Positions 1 through 7,349 of a stretch of 64,000 nucleotides of DNA are shown here, in pieces. The notes under the pieces are model-generated. The model made no database searches and was not told the DNA's origin. It was given only the letters and a program-made list of their open reading frames with translations. Position numbers and translations under genes: made by a program. Location: the NCBI RefSeq assembly GCF_008704655.1, contig NZ_CP023688.1, positions 7,570,501 through 7,634,500 on the forward strand. The letters run 5' to 3'. The stretch's first letter is position 1. Each line of letters begins with the position of its first letter. This DNA comes from Streptomyces rimosus (GTDB taxonomy: Bacteria > Actinomycetota > Actinomycetes > Streptomycetales > Streptomycetaceae).

Positions 1-465
1 GGGCTCGGCGTCCTCGGGCCCATCGAGGGGATCTCCGAGGAGGACGTGGACCGCGTCCTGGCCGTCAACGTCCGCGCGCCCTTCATCGCGGCGCAGGCCG
101 CCGCCGGACGGATGACCGAGGGCGGGCGCATCATCAGCATCGGCAGCTGCATGGCCGAACGCGTCGCCTTCCCCGGTGGCTCGCTGTACGCCACGAGCAA
201 GGCCGCGCTCACCGGCCTGACCAGGACCCTCGCCAGGGAACTGGGCCCGCGCGGCATCACCGCCAACCTGGTCCATCCGGGCCCGATCGACACCGACATG
301 AACCCGGCCGACGGCGAGAGCGCGCCGATGCAGGCCCAGTTGACGTCGCTCGGGTCCTACGGGCGGCCGGCGGACATCGCCGCGACCGTGGCGCACCTCG
401 CGGGCGAGGGCGGCCGGTATGTGACGGGCGCGTCGATCGCGGTGGACGGCGGGTTCGCCGTCTGA
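1..465 (+). CDS. SDR family oxidoreductase (C-terminal part)
   Basis: The frame is open from the first base, so the N-terminus with the TGxxxGxG nucleotide motif lies outside the window. What remains is the C-terminal two thirds of a short-chain dehydrogenase/reductase. It has the helix with N-V-R, a catalytic serine (ISIGS), the Y-x-x-x-K pair in LYATSKAA, the PG segment after it (VHPGPIDT), and the closing YVTGASIAVDGG motif typical of FabG-like enzymes. It is expected to be a cytosolic NAD(P)(H)-dependent oxidoreductase; the substrate cannot be told. It is convergent with the GntR-type gene 32 bp downstream, which may regulate it or a linked catabolic unit to the left. Confidence 0.9.
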   Translation, partial: GLGVLGPIEGISEEDVDRVLAVNVRAPFIAAQAAAGRMTEGGRIISIGSCMAERVAFPGGSLYATSKAALTGLTRTLARELGPRGITANLVHPGPIDTDMNPADGESAPMQAQLTSLGSYGRPADIAATVAHLAGEGGRYVTGASIAVDGGFAV

Positions 466-497
466 CGTAAGGGGAGGGGCGCGGCCGGCGCCCCTCC

Positions 498-1169
498 TCA
501 CAGCGTCGAGCGCAGCCACTGCTCCACGCTGGCGATGTGCACCGTCGCCCAGGCCCGCGCCGCCTCCGCGTCCCGGTCGCGGAGGGCACCGAGGATCGCC
601 CGGTGCTCGGTGAGGGTGCGGCTCACCGCGTCCTTCTGTGTCAGGCCGCGCCAGACGCGGGCCCGGGTCGTCGGCCCGGACAGGCCGTCGAGCAGGGAGC
701 ACAGCACCGTGTTGCCGGCCGCGGCCACGATCCGGCGGTGGAACTCCAGGTCGCGGGCGACCAGCTCTTCCACCGCGGGGTGCGGGCCGAGCGCGTCCAA
801 CTGGCGCGCCAGTTCGTCCAGTTCGGCCGCGGTGATCCGGCCGGCGGCCATCGCGGTGGCGGCCGGTTCCAGGATGCGGCGTACGGCCAGGAACTCCAGG
901 ACCGTGTCGTCGCGGTGGAAGTCCACCACGAAACTCAGCGCTTCCAGGAGGAGCTTCGGGTCCAGGCTGGTGACGTAGGTGCCGTCGCCCTGCCGTACGT
1001 CCAGGATGCGGATCAGCGACAGGGCGCGCACCGCCTCGCGCAGCGAGTTGCGGGACAGCCCCAGGTCGGCGGCGAGTTCGCTCTCCTTGGGCAGCCGGTC
1101 GCCGGGCCGCAGCGCGCCGGAGACGATCATCGACTTGATCTTCTCTATGGCCTCGTCCGTGACCGCCAT
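498..1169 (-). CDS. GntR-family regulator (FadR/FCD subfamily)
   Basis: This 223-aa protein has an N-terminal winged helix of the GntR type (about residues 5-72, with PKESELAADLGLSRNSLREAVRALSLI) followed by an all-helical FCD effector domain (about 90-215). FCD domains usually bind a metal plus a small carboxylic acid. The ATG at 1169 is chosen because GGGGAGG sits 6-7 nt upstream and the family N-terminus begins there. The frame stays open further upstream, but that extension looks non-coding. A 19-bp perfect palindrome lies 38 bp before the start and suggests autoregulation. The ligand is unknown; the adjacent SDR suggests control of sugar-acid or alcohol catabolism (inference). Confidence 0.88.
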   Translation of the reverse strand: MAVTDEAIEKIKSMIVSGALRPGDRLPKESELAADLGLSRNSLREAVRALSLIRILDVRQGDGTYVTSLDPKLLLEALSFVVDFHRDDTVLEFLAVRRILEPAATAMAAGRITAAELDELARQLDALGPHPAVEELVARDLEFHRRIVAAAGNTVLCSLLDGLSGPTTRARVWRGLTQKDAVSRTLTEHRAILGALRDRDAEAARAWATVHIASVEQWLRSTL

Positions 1170-1207
1170 GCCCGGCCTCCCCGCTCGCGCCCGCCCGCCG
1201 GATCCCC

Positions 1208-1226
1208 GCAGACATCCGATGTCTGC
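1208..1226. promoter_or_regulatory. Palindromic operator upstream of the GntR gene
   Basis: GCAGACATC-C-GATGTCTGC is a perfect inverted repeat with 9-bp arms and a single central base. It lies between a CATAAT-like sequence on the minus strand and the GntR start codon. Its position suits an autoregulatory FadR-type operator; binding by the adjacent regulator is inference. Confidence 0.65.
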
Positions 1227-1285
1227 GCCATTATGGCCACGCAACCCCGGGGCGGGGAGGGAGAGCGGGGAGTTGCCCGCCGTCC

Positions 1286-2614
1286 TCAGACGGACCGGAC
1301 GACCGCCTCCGCCGCACCGGCCACGGCCGCCTCGTCCAGCGTCGTCAGCCGGCGGTCGCGCATCAGGACCCGGCCGTCGACGACCGTGTCCCGGACGTCG
1401 CCGGCCCGCGCCGAGTACGCCAGCGTCGACCACGGGTCGTGCCGCGGCGCCAGGTGCGGACCGCCCAGGTCCAGTACTGCCAGGTCCGCCCGCTTGCCCA
1501 CCTCCAGCGAACCGAGGTGCCCGCCGAGCCCCAGCGCCCGCGCGCCCTCGATCGTCGCCATCCGTACGGCCTGCTCGGCGCCGACCGCCGTCGGGTCGCC
1601 GCCCGCCTTGTGGATCAGCGCCGCCATGCCCAGCGCCCCCACCATGTCCAGGGAGTTGGAGCTGACCGCGCCGTCCGTGCCCAGCCCGACCCGTACGCCC
1701 TGGCGCAGCAGCTCCGGGACCCGGGCGACGCCGCAGCCCAGCTTGAGGTTGGAGACCGGGCAGTGCGCGACGCCCGTACCGCTACGGGCCAGCGCCGCGA
1801 TCTCGGTGTCGGTCAGCTCGACCGCGTGCGCCAGCAGCGTGTCCGGGCCCAGCAGGCCCAGCGACTCCAGCAGCTCCACCGGCCGCTTGCCGTACCGCTC
1901 GCGCACCGTCGCCACCTCGGCGGCGTTCTCCGCCGCGTGCAGGTGCAGCAGCGCGCCGTACTCCTTCGCCAGCGCCGCGATGTCCGTCAGCTGCCCGGCG
2001 TCCAGGGTGTAGGCGCTGTGCGCGAAGACCACCGGCCGGGTGCCGGGGGAGGGACGGAGGCCGTCGAGGTGGCGGCGCGCCCAGTCCATCCGGTTCCCGT
2101 ACGGCATCCGGTCGGGCGGCCCCGGTACGTCCATGAACGTCGGGCCGGACAGCAGCCGCCAGCCCGCGTCCCGCGCGACCCGCTCGGCCGCCTCGTGGAA
2201 CCAGTACATGTCCAGCGCGGTGGTCACCCCGCCCCGCACGCTTTCCGCGATGGCCAGCCGCAGGCCCGCGGTCACCGCTTCGGGGGACAGCAGCGCGTTC
2301 TCCCGCGGCACCACCCTGCCCAGGAATTCCTGGAGGTCCACGTCGTCGGCGTGGCCGCGCAGCAGCGTCATCGCCAGGTGGGTGTGGGTGTTGACCAGCC
2401 CGGGGAGGACCAGGCAGCCGGTGGCGTCGATCTCCTCGGCCGCGGGGTGGGCGGCGCGCAGCGCGTCGGCCGGGCCGACCGCGATGATCTCCCCGTCCCG
2501 TACGGCGACCGCGCCGTCGGGCAGCACGGTGCCGGAGTCGTCGACGGTCAGGACCGTCCCGCCGTGCACCAGCAGGTCGGCGCCCGCCGCTTCGGTGTTC
2601 CGTACGGTGCTCAT
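1286..2614 (-). CDS. Amidohydrolase, MTA/SAH (adenosine-type) deaminase family
   Basis: This 442-aa enzyme belongs to the TrzN/ATZ-like amidohydrolases. It carries the metal ligands HxH in NTHTHLAM, a His in HLHAAENA, a His in LLAHAVELTD, and Asp in GLGTDGAVSSNSLDM. A GADLLVHGGTVLT start and a C-terminal urease-like beta-sandwich complete the fold. The family deaminates the adenine of methylthioadenosine, S-adenosylhomocysteine or 5'-deoxyadenosine to the inosine form. The ATG overlaps the stop of the upstream nucleoside phosphorylase by 4 bp (ATGA), so the two are translationally coupled. With mtnB/C/D just upstream, an MTA to MTI to methylthioribose-1-phosphate route is the most economical role. 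Substrate assignment is inferred; guanine or 8-oxoguanine deamination is an alternative. Confidence 0.85.
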   Translation of the reverse strand: MSTVRNTEAAGADLLVHGGTVLTVDDSGTVLPDGAVAVRDGEIIAVGPADALRAAHPAAEEIDATGCLVLPGLVNTHTHLAMTLLRGHADDVDLQEFLGRVVPRENALLSPEAVTAGLRLAIAESVRGGVTTALDMYWFHEAAERVARDAGWRLLSGPTFMDVPGPPDRMPYGNRMDWARRHLDGLRPSPGTRPVVFAHSAYTLDAGQLTDIAALAKEYGALLHLHAAENAAEVATVRERYGKRPVELLESLGLLGPDTLLAHAVELTDTEIAALARSGTGVAHCPVSNLKLGCGVARVPELLRQGVRVGLGTDGAVSSNSLDMVGALGMAALIHKAGGDPTAVGAEQAVRMATIEGARALGLGGHLGSLEVGKRADLAVLDLGGPHLAPRHDPWSTLAYSARAGDVRDTVVDGRVLMRDRRLTTLDEAAVAGAAEAVVRSV

Positions 2615-3369
2615 CGGATCTCCTCCTCGGCCAGCGCCCGCAGCGCTTCCAACGCGACGACGGCGCCGCGCGCCACGCCCTCCGCGACGACGTCCCGGTG
2701 CGGGTCGTAGCCGCCGGTGGCCGTCTCGTCGACAAGTTCGTCCGCGTTCGCCCCGTCGATCACCAGCACCGCACCGGCCACCAGGCCGCGCAGCGAGGCC
2801 GTCACGAACAGTGCGGACGCCTCCATCTCGATCGCCGCCACGTCCGCCGCGGTGTACGCCGCGACCGGCAGCGGCAGCAGGCCCGGCTGGAACGCGGCAC
2901 GCGTCCACACCACCCCGCGGTGGTACGGCGCCCCGGCCTCCGCCGCCGCGCGCTGGAGCGCCAGCACCGCTTCCGGCGCGGCCACGGCGGGGTATTCCGG
3001 CGGCACCAGCTGCTGCGTCACCCCGTCGTCACGCACCGCCGCCTCGGCGATCACCAGGTCACCGTCACCGACCCCGGCCCGTATCGCCCCCGCCGTACCG
3101 AAGCGCACGAAGGTCCGCACGCCCGCGTCCGCCAGCTCCTGAAACAGCAGCACCGCCCCGGGCGCCCCCACGCCGTGCGACGCGACGACCACCGGCACGC
3201 CCTTCCAACTGCCGGTGAACGTCCGGTACTCGCGGTGGTACGAAATCTCCGCCGCCCCGTCGAGCAACTCGGCGACGGCCGCCGCACGGGCCGGATCACC
3301 GACCACGACGGCCTGCGGCGGCAGCCCGCCGCGGGGAAGACGGGCGATGGGGGACAGATCTGGGGTCAC
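2611..3369 (-). CDS. Purine nucleoside phosphorylase (PNP/UDP family)
   Basis: This 252-aa phosphorylase has the family phosphate/ribose motifs: VVVGDPARAAAVAELL near the N-terminus, RFGTAGAIRAGVGDGDLVIAEAA in the middle, and MEASALFVTASLRG, where Met-Glu contact the ribose. The GTG at 3369 is preferred because GGAG lies 7 nt before it; a longer in-frame ATG at 3426 has no ribosome site and would sit on the predicted -10 box. It is coupled by ATGA overlap to the deaminase. Together they would deaminate MTA (or SAH) and then phosphorolyse the resulting inosine nucleoside to hypoxanthine plus the sugar-1-phosphate that MtnA and MtnB use. Specificity is inferred from context. Confidence 0.85.
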   Translation of the reverse strand: MTPDLSPIARLPRGGLPPQAVVVGDPARAAAVAELLDGAAEISYHREYRTFTGSWKGVPVVVASHGVGAPGAVLLFQELADAGVRTFVRFGTAGAIRAGVGDGDLVIAEAAVRDDGVTQQLVPPEYPAVAAPEAVLALQRAAAEAGAPYHRGVVWTRAAFQPGLLPLPVAAYTAADVAAIEMEASALFVTASLRGLVAGAVLVIDGANADELVDETATGGYDPHRDVVAEGVARGAVVALEALRALAEEEIR

Positions 3370-3424
3370 GGGGCGGCTCCAGTGGCTCGCGCGGACAACG
3401 CGGACGGGACGACGGTTCCGTCCC

Positions 3425-3455
3425 AACCTACGGGCCGGGAGGGGCGCGCTTGCAA
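3425..3455 (-). promoter_or_regulatory. Putative promoter of the phosphorylase-deaminase pair
   Basis: On the minus strand a TTGCAA (-35, 3450-3455) and a TAGGTT (-10, 3425-3430) are separated by 19 bp, upstream of the GTG at 3369. This would let the two genes be transcribed independently of mtnD-mtnC-mtnB, which end 269 bp upstream. Confidence 0.45.
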
Positions 3456-3467
3456 CGTGGTCCGGGT

Positions 3468-3623
3468 GGTCCGCCGGAGTGGCCCGGTGTGCCCGTCGCC
3501 GCGAGCGGGAAAAGCCGCATCCCGTTCAGGGCGCGGGCGCCCGCCGTCCGGCTGGTCGGCCGCAGCAGCCCGGCATGCCCACCGCCACAAGCGAGAAGAG
3601 CCCCACCCCGTCCAGGCCACGGG
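3468..3623. repeat. Imperfect tandem repeat, 86-bp period, two copies
   Basis: Bases 3468-3537 and 3554-3623 align without gaps over 70 positions with about 17 mismatches (counted by eye), mostly transitions. They fill most of the non-coding gap between mtnB and the phosphorylase gene. No reading frame is convincingly conserved between copies. The role is unknown; a diverged duplication or a paired RNA element are possible. Confidence 0.6.
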
Positions 3624-3638
3624 AGCCCAGCCCCCCGC

Positions 3639-4256
3639 TCACCCCCGCCCCGCCTCTATCTCCAACTCCAGCAACCACTGCACCACTTCGGCATGATGCC
3701 GCGCCTGGAGCAGGTCCGCTCCCCACACGTACAGACCGTGCCCGGCGACGATCACGGCGGGCATCCGTGGGTCCCGGGCCGTCTCCAGTCGGTCCCCGAG
3801 TACGGTCATGTCCTGGCTGTTGGTGATGACCGGCAGGCGCGCCGCTGCCCCTTCCGCGGGCAGGCCCAGACCTTTGAGCATCTCCAGATCGCGGAAGACG
3901 ATCCCGCCCGGCCGGCGCCGCGCCATCGCCACCGCCGCGACCGTGTGGACGTGCACCACCGCGCCCGCGCCGGTCAGCCGTGCCACCCTCGCGTGCAGCC
4001 CGGCCTCCGCCGACGGCTTCCCGGCCCCGGTCGCCGTGCCCGCTACGGCGGCGCCCGCGCCGTCCACCAGCACCACGTCGTCGGCGGTCAGCTCACCCTT
4101 GTCCCGTCCGCTCGCGGTCACCGCCAGCCGCAGCGGATCGCGGGCCAGCACGATCGACAGGTTGCCGGACGTGCCGCGCATCCAGCCGAACGACGCGAAC
4201 CGCGCGGCCTCGGCCGCCAGCCGGGCCCCGGCCTGCCGTACCTCCTCGTCGCTCGC
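3639..4256 (-). CDS. mtnB: Methylthioribulose-1-phosphate dehydratase domain (MtnB)
   Basis: About 205 residues of class II aldolase fold. They include the phosphate-binding MRGTSGNLS, TASGRDKGEL, the Zn-type HxH in VVHVHTVAAVA, the acidic LEMLKGLGL segment, and a final His in VAGHGLYVWGADLLQA. The domain dehydrates methylthioribulose-1-phosphate in methionine salvage. There is no stop codon and no ATG, GTG or TTG start between the end of the MtnC sequence and this domain in the same frame; the first ATG (FGWMRG) would delete the N-terminal helix. It therefore appears as the C-terminal half of an MtnC-MtnB fusion. Whether it is made depends on the frameshift in the MtnC part. Confidence 0.85.
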   Translation of the reverse strand, partial: ASDEEVRQAGARLAAEAARFASFGWMRGTSGNLSIVLARDPLRLAVTASGRDKGELTADDVVLVDGAGAAVAGTATGAGKPSAEAGLHARVARLTGAGAVVHVHTVAAVAMARRRPGGIVFRDLEMLKGLGLPAEGAAARLPVITNSQDMTVLGDRLETARDPRMPAVIVAGHGLYVWGADLLQARHHAEVVQWLLELEIEAGRG

Positions 4257-4984
4257 GGGCCCGGCAGCCGCCGCCCCTACCCCGATCTCCAGCTCCGCGA
4301 ACGACGCCACCTCGGGATGGTCGCCCACCCCGCTCTCGTAGTACGGCTCGCCGGGCCGCCGCACCCCGGCCGTGCGCCACCCCGCCGCGCGTGCCGCGTC
4401 CAGTTCCCCGGGCCGGTCGGACAGGAACAGCACCCGGTCCGGCGCGGCTCCGGGTCGGCGGCGATCGTCTCGTACGACGTGGCCACCAGCTTGGGGCCGG
4501 CGTTCTCCGTGTCGTAGAACCGGTCGGCCAGCGTCCGCAGATCGCCTTCCGGGCTGTGCCCGAACCACGCCCGCTGCGCGGCCACCGAGCCCGACGAGTA
4601 CACGTGCAGCCGGACGCCCGCCGCGTGCCATGCGCGCAGCCGGGGCACCACGTCCGGGTAGAAGTGCGAGACCAGCTCCCCGTTCGCGAAGCCCTCGGCC
4701 CACACGATGCCCTGGAGCGTCTTGAGGGGCGTGACCTTGCGGTCCTCGTCCAGCCAGGCGCCGAGCGCCCGCTCGATCCGCGCGGCGTCGGCGCCCGGCT
4801 CGGCCAGCAGCTCCCGGATCTGTGCGACGGCCCGCCGTACCGCCGGCTCCTCGGCCCGCTCGGTCAGCAGCCGCCCGAACCGCTTGCGGGAGTACGGGTA
4901 CAGCTCGTCCACCACGAAGCCGGTCGCGCTCGTGGTGCCCTCGATGTCGAGCACCACGTGGTCCACGTCGAAGGTGTGGTTCAC
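4257..4984 (-). pseudogene. mtnC: Enolase-phosphatase E1 / acireductone synthase (MtnC), frameshifted and fused to MtnB
   Basis: This is a HAD-superfamily enolase-phosphatase that converts diketo-methylthiopentyl-phosphate to acireductone. From the GTG at 4984 the frame gives VVLDIEGTTSAT (catalytic Asp, motif I), then the cap, HVYSSGSVAAQRAWFG (motif II) and GPKLVATSYETIAAD. It is then lost. The expected DRVLFLSDRPGELDAARAAGW and EVASFAELE tail continue in the neighbouring frame, which runs without a stop into MtnB. One base appears to be missing near 4450-4454, in a short C/G run. The GTG overlaps the mtnD stop (GTGA), so the gene is translationally coupled. It may be a sequencing error or a real mutation; no good slippery heptamer is visible. 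Confidence 0.8.
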
Positions 4985-5577
4985 GCCGTGCCCCGTTCCG
5001 CCCGTCCGGCCACGAGCGTGTCGAAGTCCGGGAACCGCAGCGCGATGTCGTCCCCGGTGAACGTGCCGACCCAGCCGTCCTCCTCGTGGAAGAAGCGGAT
5101 GGCGGTGAACGACGGCCGGGTGCCCATGTCGAACCAGTGGGTGGTGCCCCGCGGCACGCCCAGCAGGTCGCCCTCCTCGCACAGCACGGCGTGCACCTCG
5201 CCGCCCGTGTGCAGGTAGAACACCCCGGCCCCGGCGACGAAGAACCGCACCTCGTCGTCGTCCTCGTGGGTGTGCTCGGCGAGGAACTTCTGCCGCGCCG
5301 CGCGGGCCGTCTCCGCCCAGCCGGGGGCCTCGCTCGGGTGCAGGGACGCCACGTCCACCGTCACGAACCCCTCCTCGGCGGTCAGCCGGTCGATCTCCGG
5401 GCGGTACGCCGCGAGGACGGCCGTCGGCTCCGCGTCCGGCGCCACGCCCGCGCGCAGCGGCCACTGCTCGTACCGCACCCCGGCGGGCGCCAGCGCCGCG
5501 GCGATCTCCGCGGGCTCGGACGTGCGCCGCAGCACGGTCCCGGGGCCGCTCTCCGACCAGGTGGTCAGCAAGGTCAT
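4981..5577 (-). CDS. mtnD: Acireductone dioxygenase (ARD, cupin)
   Basis: This 198-aa protein is the last-step dioxygenase of methionine salvage, turning acireductone into 2-keto-4-methylthiobutyrate (Fe form) or into an off-pathway product with CO (Ni form). The cupin metal ligands are His102 and His104 in [10 protein letters not shown], the acidic residue at 108/109, and the later His in [10 protein letters not shown]. There are four residues between HxH and the Glu, one more than in many ARDs but still within the cupin consensus. The ATG at 5577 has GGAG 6 nt upstream. It is the first gene of mtnD-mtnC-mtnB and is divergent from the GMC oxidoreductase. I recognise no SAM-type riboswitch in the roughly 200-bp leader. 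Confidence 0.93.
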   Translation of the reverse strand: MTLLTTWSESGPGTVLRRTSEPAEIAAALAPAGVRYEQWPLRAGVAPDAEPTAVLAAYRPEIDRLTAEEGFVTVDVASLHPSEAPGWAETARAARQKFLAEHTHEDDDEVRFFVAGAGVFYLHTGGEVHAVLCEEGDLLGVPRGTTHWFDMGTRPSFTAIRFFHEEDGWVGTFTGDDIALRFPDFDTLVAGRAERGTA

Positions 5578-5778
5578 GGGAATCTCCAAGGTCGGGTGAC
5601 GGGGATGGAGACACACGGGGGAGGACGCAAGGGGCGGCCAGGCCCCCTGTCCGGATGCTAGTCCGGCCGGGCCCGGGGCGAGGGGGCCGTCCGGGGGACG
5701 TGTGTGATCCGCGCGCCGCGGGTACCTCAGGCAGCCGGAAAGGTGAGCCGTACCCCGAAGGAGGCGAAAGCCCAGGCC

Positions 5779-7275
5779 ATGGACGCATGGGATGTGATCA
5801 TCGTCGGCGCGGGCTCGGCCGGCGGCGTACTGGCCGACCGGCTGACCGAGGACCCCGCACGCTCCGTCCTGCTGCTGGAGGCCGGACCCGACTACGGCAG
5901 CTCGCCCGACGGGCTGCCCGACGACGTGGCCACCAGCCCCGCCGCCACCCACAGCCACGACTGGGGATATGCCAGCGAGCCGGGCGCCCTCGGCCGGTCC
6001 GTGGGGCTGCCGCGCGGCAAGCTCGTGGGCGGCTCCTCGGCGATCAACTCCGCGATCGCACTGCGCGGCCACCCGCAGGACTACGACGACTGGGCCGCCC
6101 AGGGCAACGAGGGCTGGTCGTTCGCCGACTTCCTGCCCAGCCTGCGCCGCGTCGAACGGGATCTGGACCTCGCCACGCGCTGGCACGGCACGGACGGCCC
6201 GGTTCCCGTGGGGCGGTACGGGCCGGACGAGACCAACCGGTGGCAGCGCGCCTTCCACGACGCCTGCACCGCCCTCGGCCACCCGCCGGTCGAGGACCAC
6301 AACGCCCCCGGCGCGCGCGGCGTGGGCCCGGTCCCGGTCAACCGCGTCGGCGGCGTCCGGCAGAGCACCGCGCTGACCTACCTCGCGCGGGCCCGCGAGC
6401 GCGCCAACCTCACCGTGCGCGACGATGTCCTCGTGGACCGGGTCGTCCTGCGCGACGGCCGCGCGATGGGCGTCCAGCTGGCCGACCCGGCGCGTACGGT
6501 CCTGCCCGCCCGCCGCGTCGTCCTCGCCGCCGGCGCCTACGGCAGCCCGCCGATCCTGCTGCGCTCCGGCCTCGGCCCGGCCGCCCACCTGCGCGACCTC
6601 GGCATCCCGGTGGTGGCCGACCTGCCCGGAGTGGGGGAGAACCTGCAAGACCACCCCGCCGTCACCCTCACCTACGCCACGGACGCGCCGCCGCCCGGCC
6701 CCCGCGACCCGGTGCTGCAAACCTTTCTGACCTGCGACCTCGACTGCGGGGACGGCCCGGTCGACCTCCAGGTCTTCCCATCGGGGCCGGAGACCGGCGA
6801 GGACGGCTCCACGGTGCTCACCTTCTGGGTCGCCCTGCTGCGGCCGTCCTCCCGCGGCCGGCTGTGGCTGCGCTCGGCGGACCCCCGGGACGCGCCGCGC
6901 ATCGACGTCGGGTTCCTGCGCGATCCGGAGGACGGGCGGCGCATGGTGGCGGGCATGCGGCTGGCGCGCTCCCTCGCCCGTACGGCTCCACTGTCCGGCC
7001 TGCTGGGCGAGGAGCGCGCGCCGGGCCCCGCCGTCACCACGGATGACCAGCTGGCGCAGGCGCTACGGCAGAGGGTCAGCGGCTATCAGCACGCCGCCGG
7101 AACCTGCCGGATGGGACCGGCGGAGGACCCCGGCGCCGTGGTCTCCGCCACCGGCGCCGTCCACGGCGTCGAGGCCCTGGACGTCATCGACGCCTCCGTC
7201 ATGCCGACGCTGCCCGCCGCCAACACCAACCTCACCACCATGGCCCTCGCCGAGCACTGCCTGCGGCTGCTCTGA
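5779..7275 (+). CDS. GMC-family FAD-dependent oxidoreductase (choline dehydrogenase-like)
   Basis: This 498-aa flavoenzyme has the N-terminal Rossmann dinucleotide motif [18 protein letters not shown], the GMC signature [18 protein letters not shown], and the second signature around [13 protein letters not shown]. The C-terminal domain ends HAAGTCRMG and [16 protein letters not shown], with the His that acts as base. It would oxidise an alcohol to an aldehyde in the cytosol; the substrate is unknown. The ATG at 5779 starts the canonical N-terminus; AAGGAGG lies 14 nt upstream, which is rather far, and an upstream in-frame GTG is possible. It is followed by a strong bidirectional terminator and is convergent with glpD. 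Confidence 0.9.
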   Translation: MDAWDVIIVGAGSAGGVLADRLTEDPARSVLLLEAGPDYGSSPDGLPDDVATSPAATHSHDWGYASEPGALGRSVGLPRGKLVGGSSAINSAIALRGHPQDYDDWAAQGNEGWSFADFLPSLRRVERDLDLATRWHGTDGPVPVGRYGPDETNRWQRAFHDACTALGHPPVEDHNAPGARGVGPVPVNRVGGVRQSTALTYLARARERANLTVRDDVLVDRVVLRDGRAMGVQLADPARTVLPARRVVLAAGAYGSPPILLRSGLGPAAHLRDLGIPVVADLPGVGENLQDHPAVTLTYATDAPPPGPRDPVLQTFLTCDLDCGDGPVDLQVFPSGPETGEDGSTVLTFWVALLRPSSRGRLWLRSADPRDAPRIDVGFLRDPEDGRRMVAGMRLARSLARTAPLSGLLGEERAPGPAVTTDDQLAQALRQRVSGYQHAAGTCRMGPAEDPGAVVSATGAVHGVEALDVIDASVMPTLPAANTNLTTMALAEHCLRLL

Positions 7276-7292
7276 CGGCTGCGGATACGCCG

Positions 7293-7325
7293 GAGGGCGG
7301 CTCCCCGGGAAGGGGAGCCGCCCTC
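7293..7325. terminator. Bidirectional terminator between the GMC gene and glpD
   Basis: A perfect 14-bp stem (GAGGGCGGCTCCCC and its complement) with a 5-nt loop lies between the two convergent stop codons. Confidence 0.85.
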
Positions 7326-7349
7326 GTGACGGCAACGGGTGACGGGACG

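Noticed and set aside
4440..4460. Programmed ribosomal frameshifting in mtnC-mtnB
   Set aside because: No X-XXY-YYZ slippery heptamer, internal ribosome site or obvious stimulatory hairpin is placed for a -1 shift; a lost base is simpler.
5740..5778. Glycine-riboswitch-like words (CTCAGGCA, CCGAAGGAGGCGAAAG) before the GMC oxidoreductase
   Set aside because: The conserved blocks are in the wrong order, pairing arms are missing and the second block is simply the ribosome-binding site.
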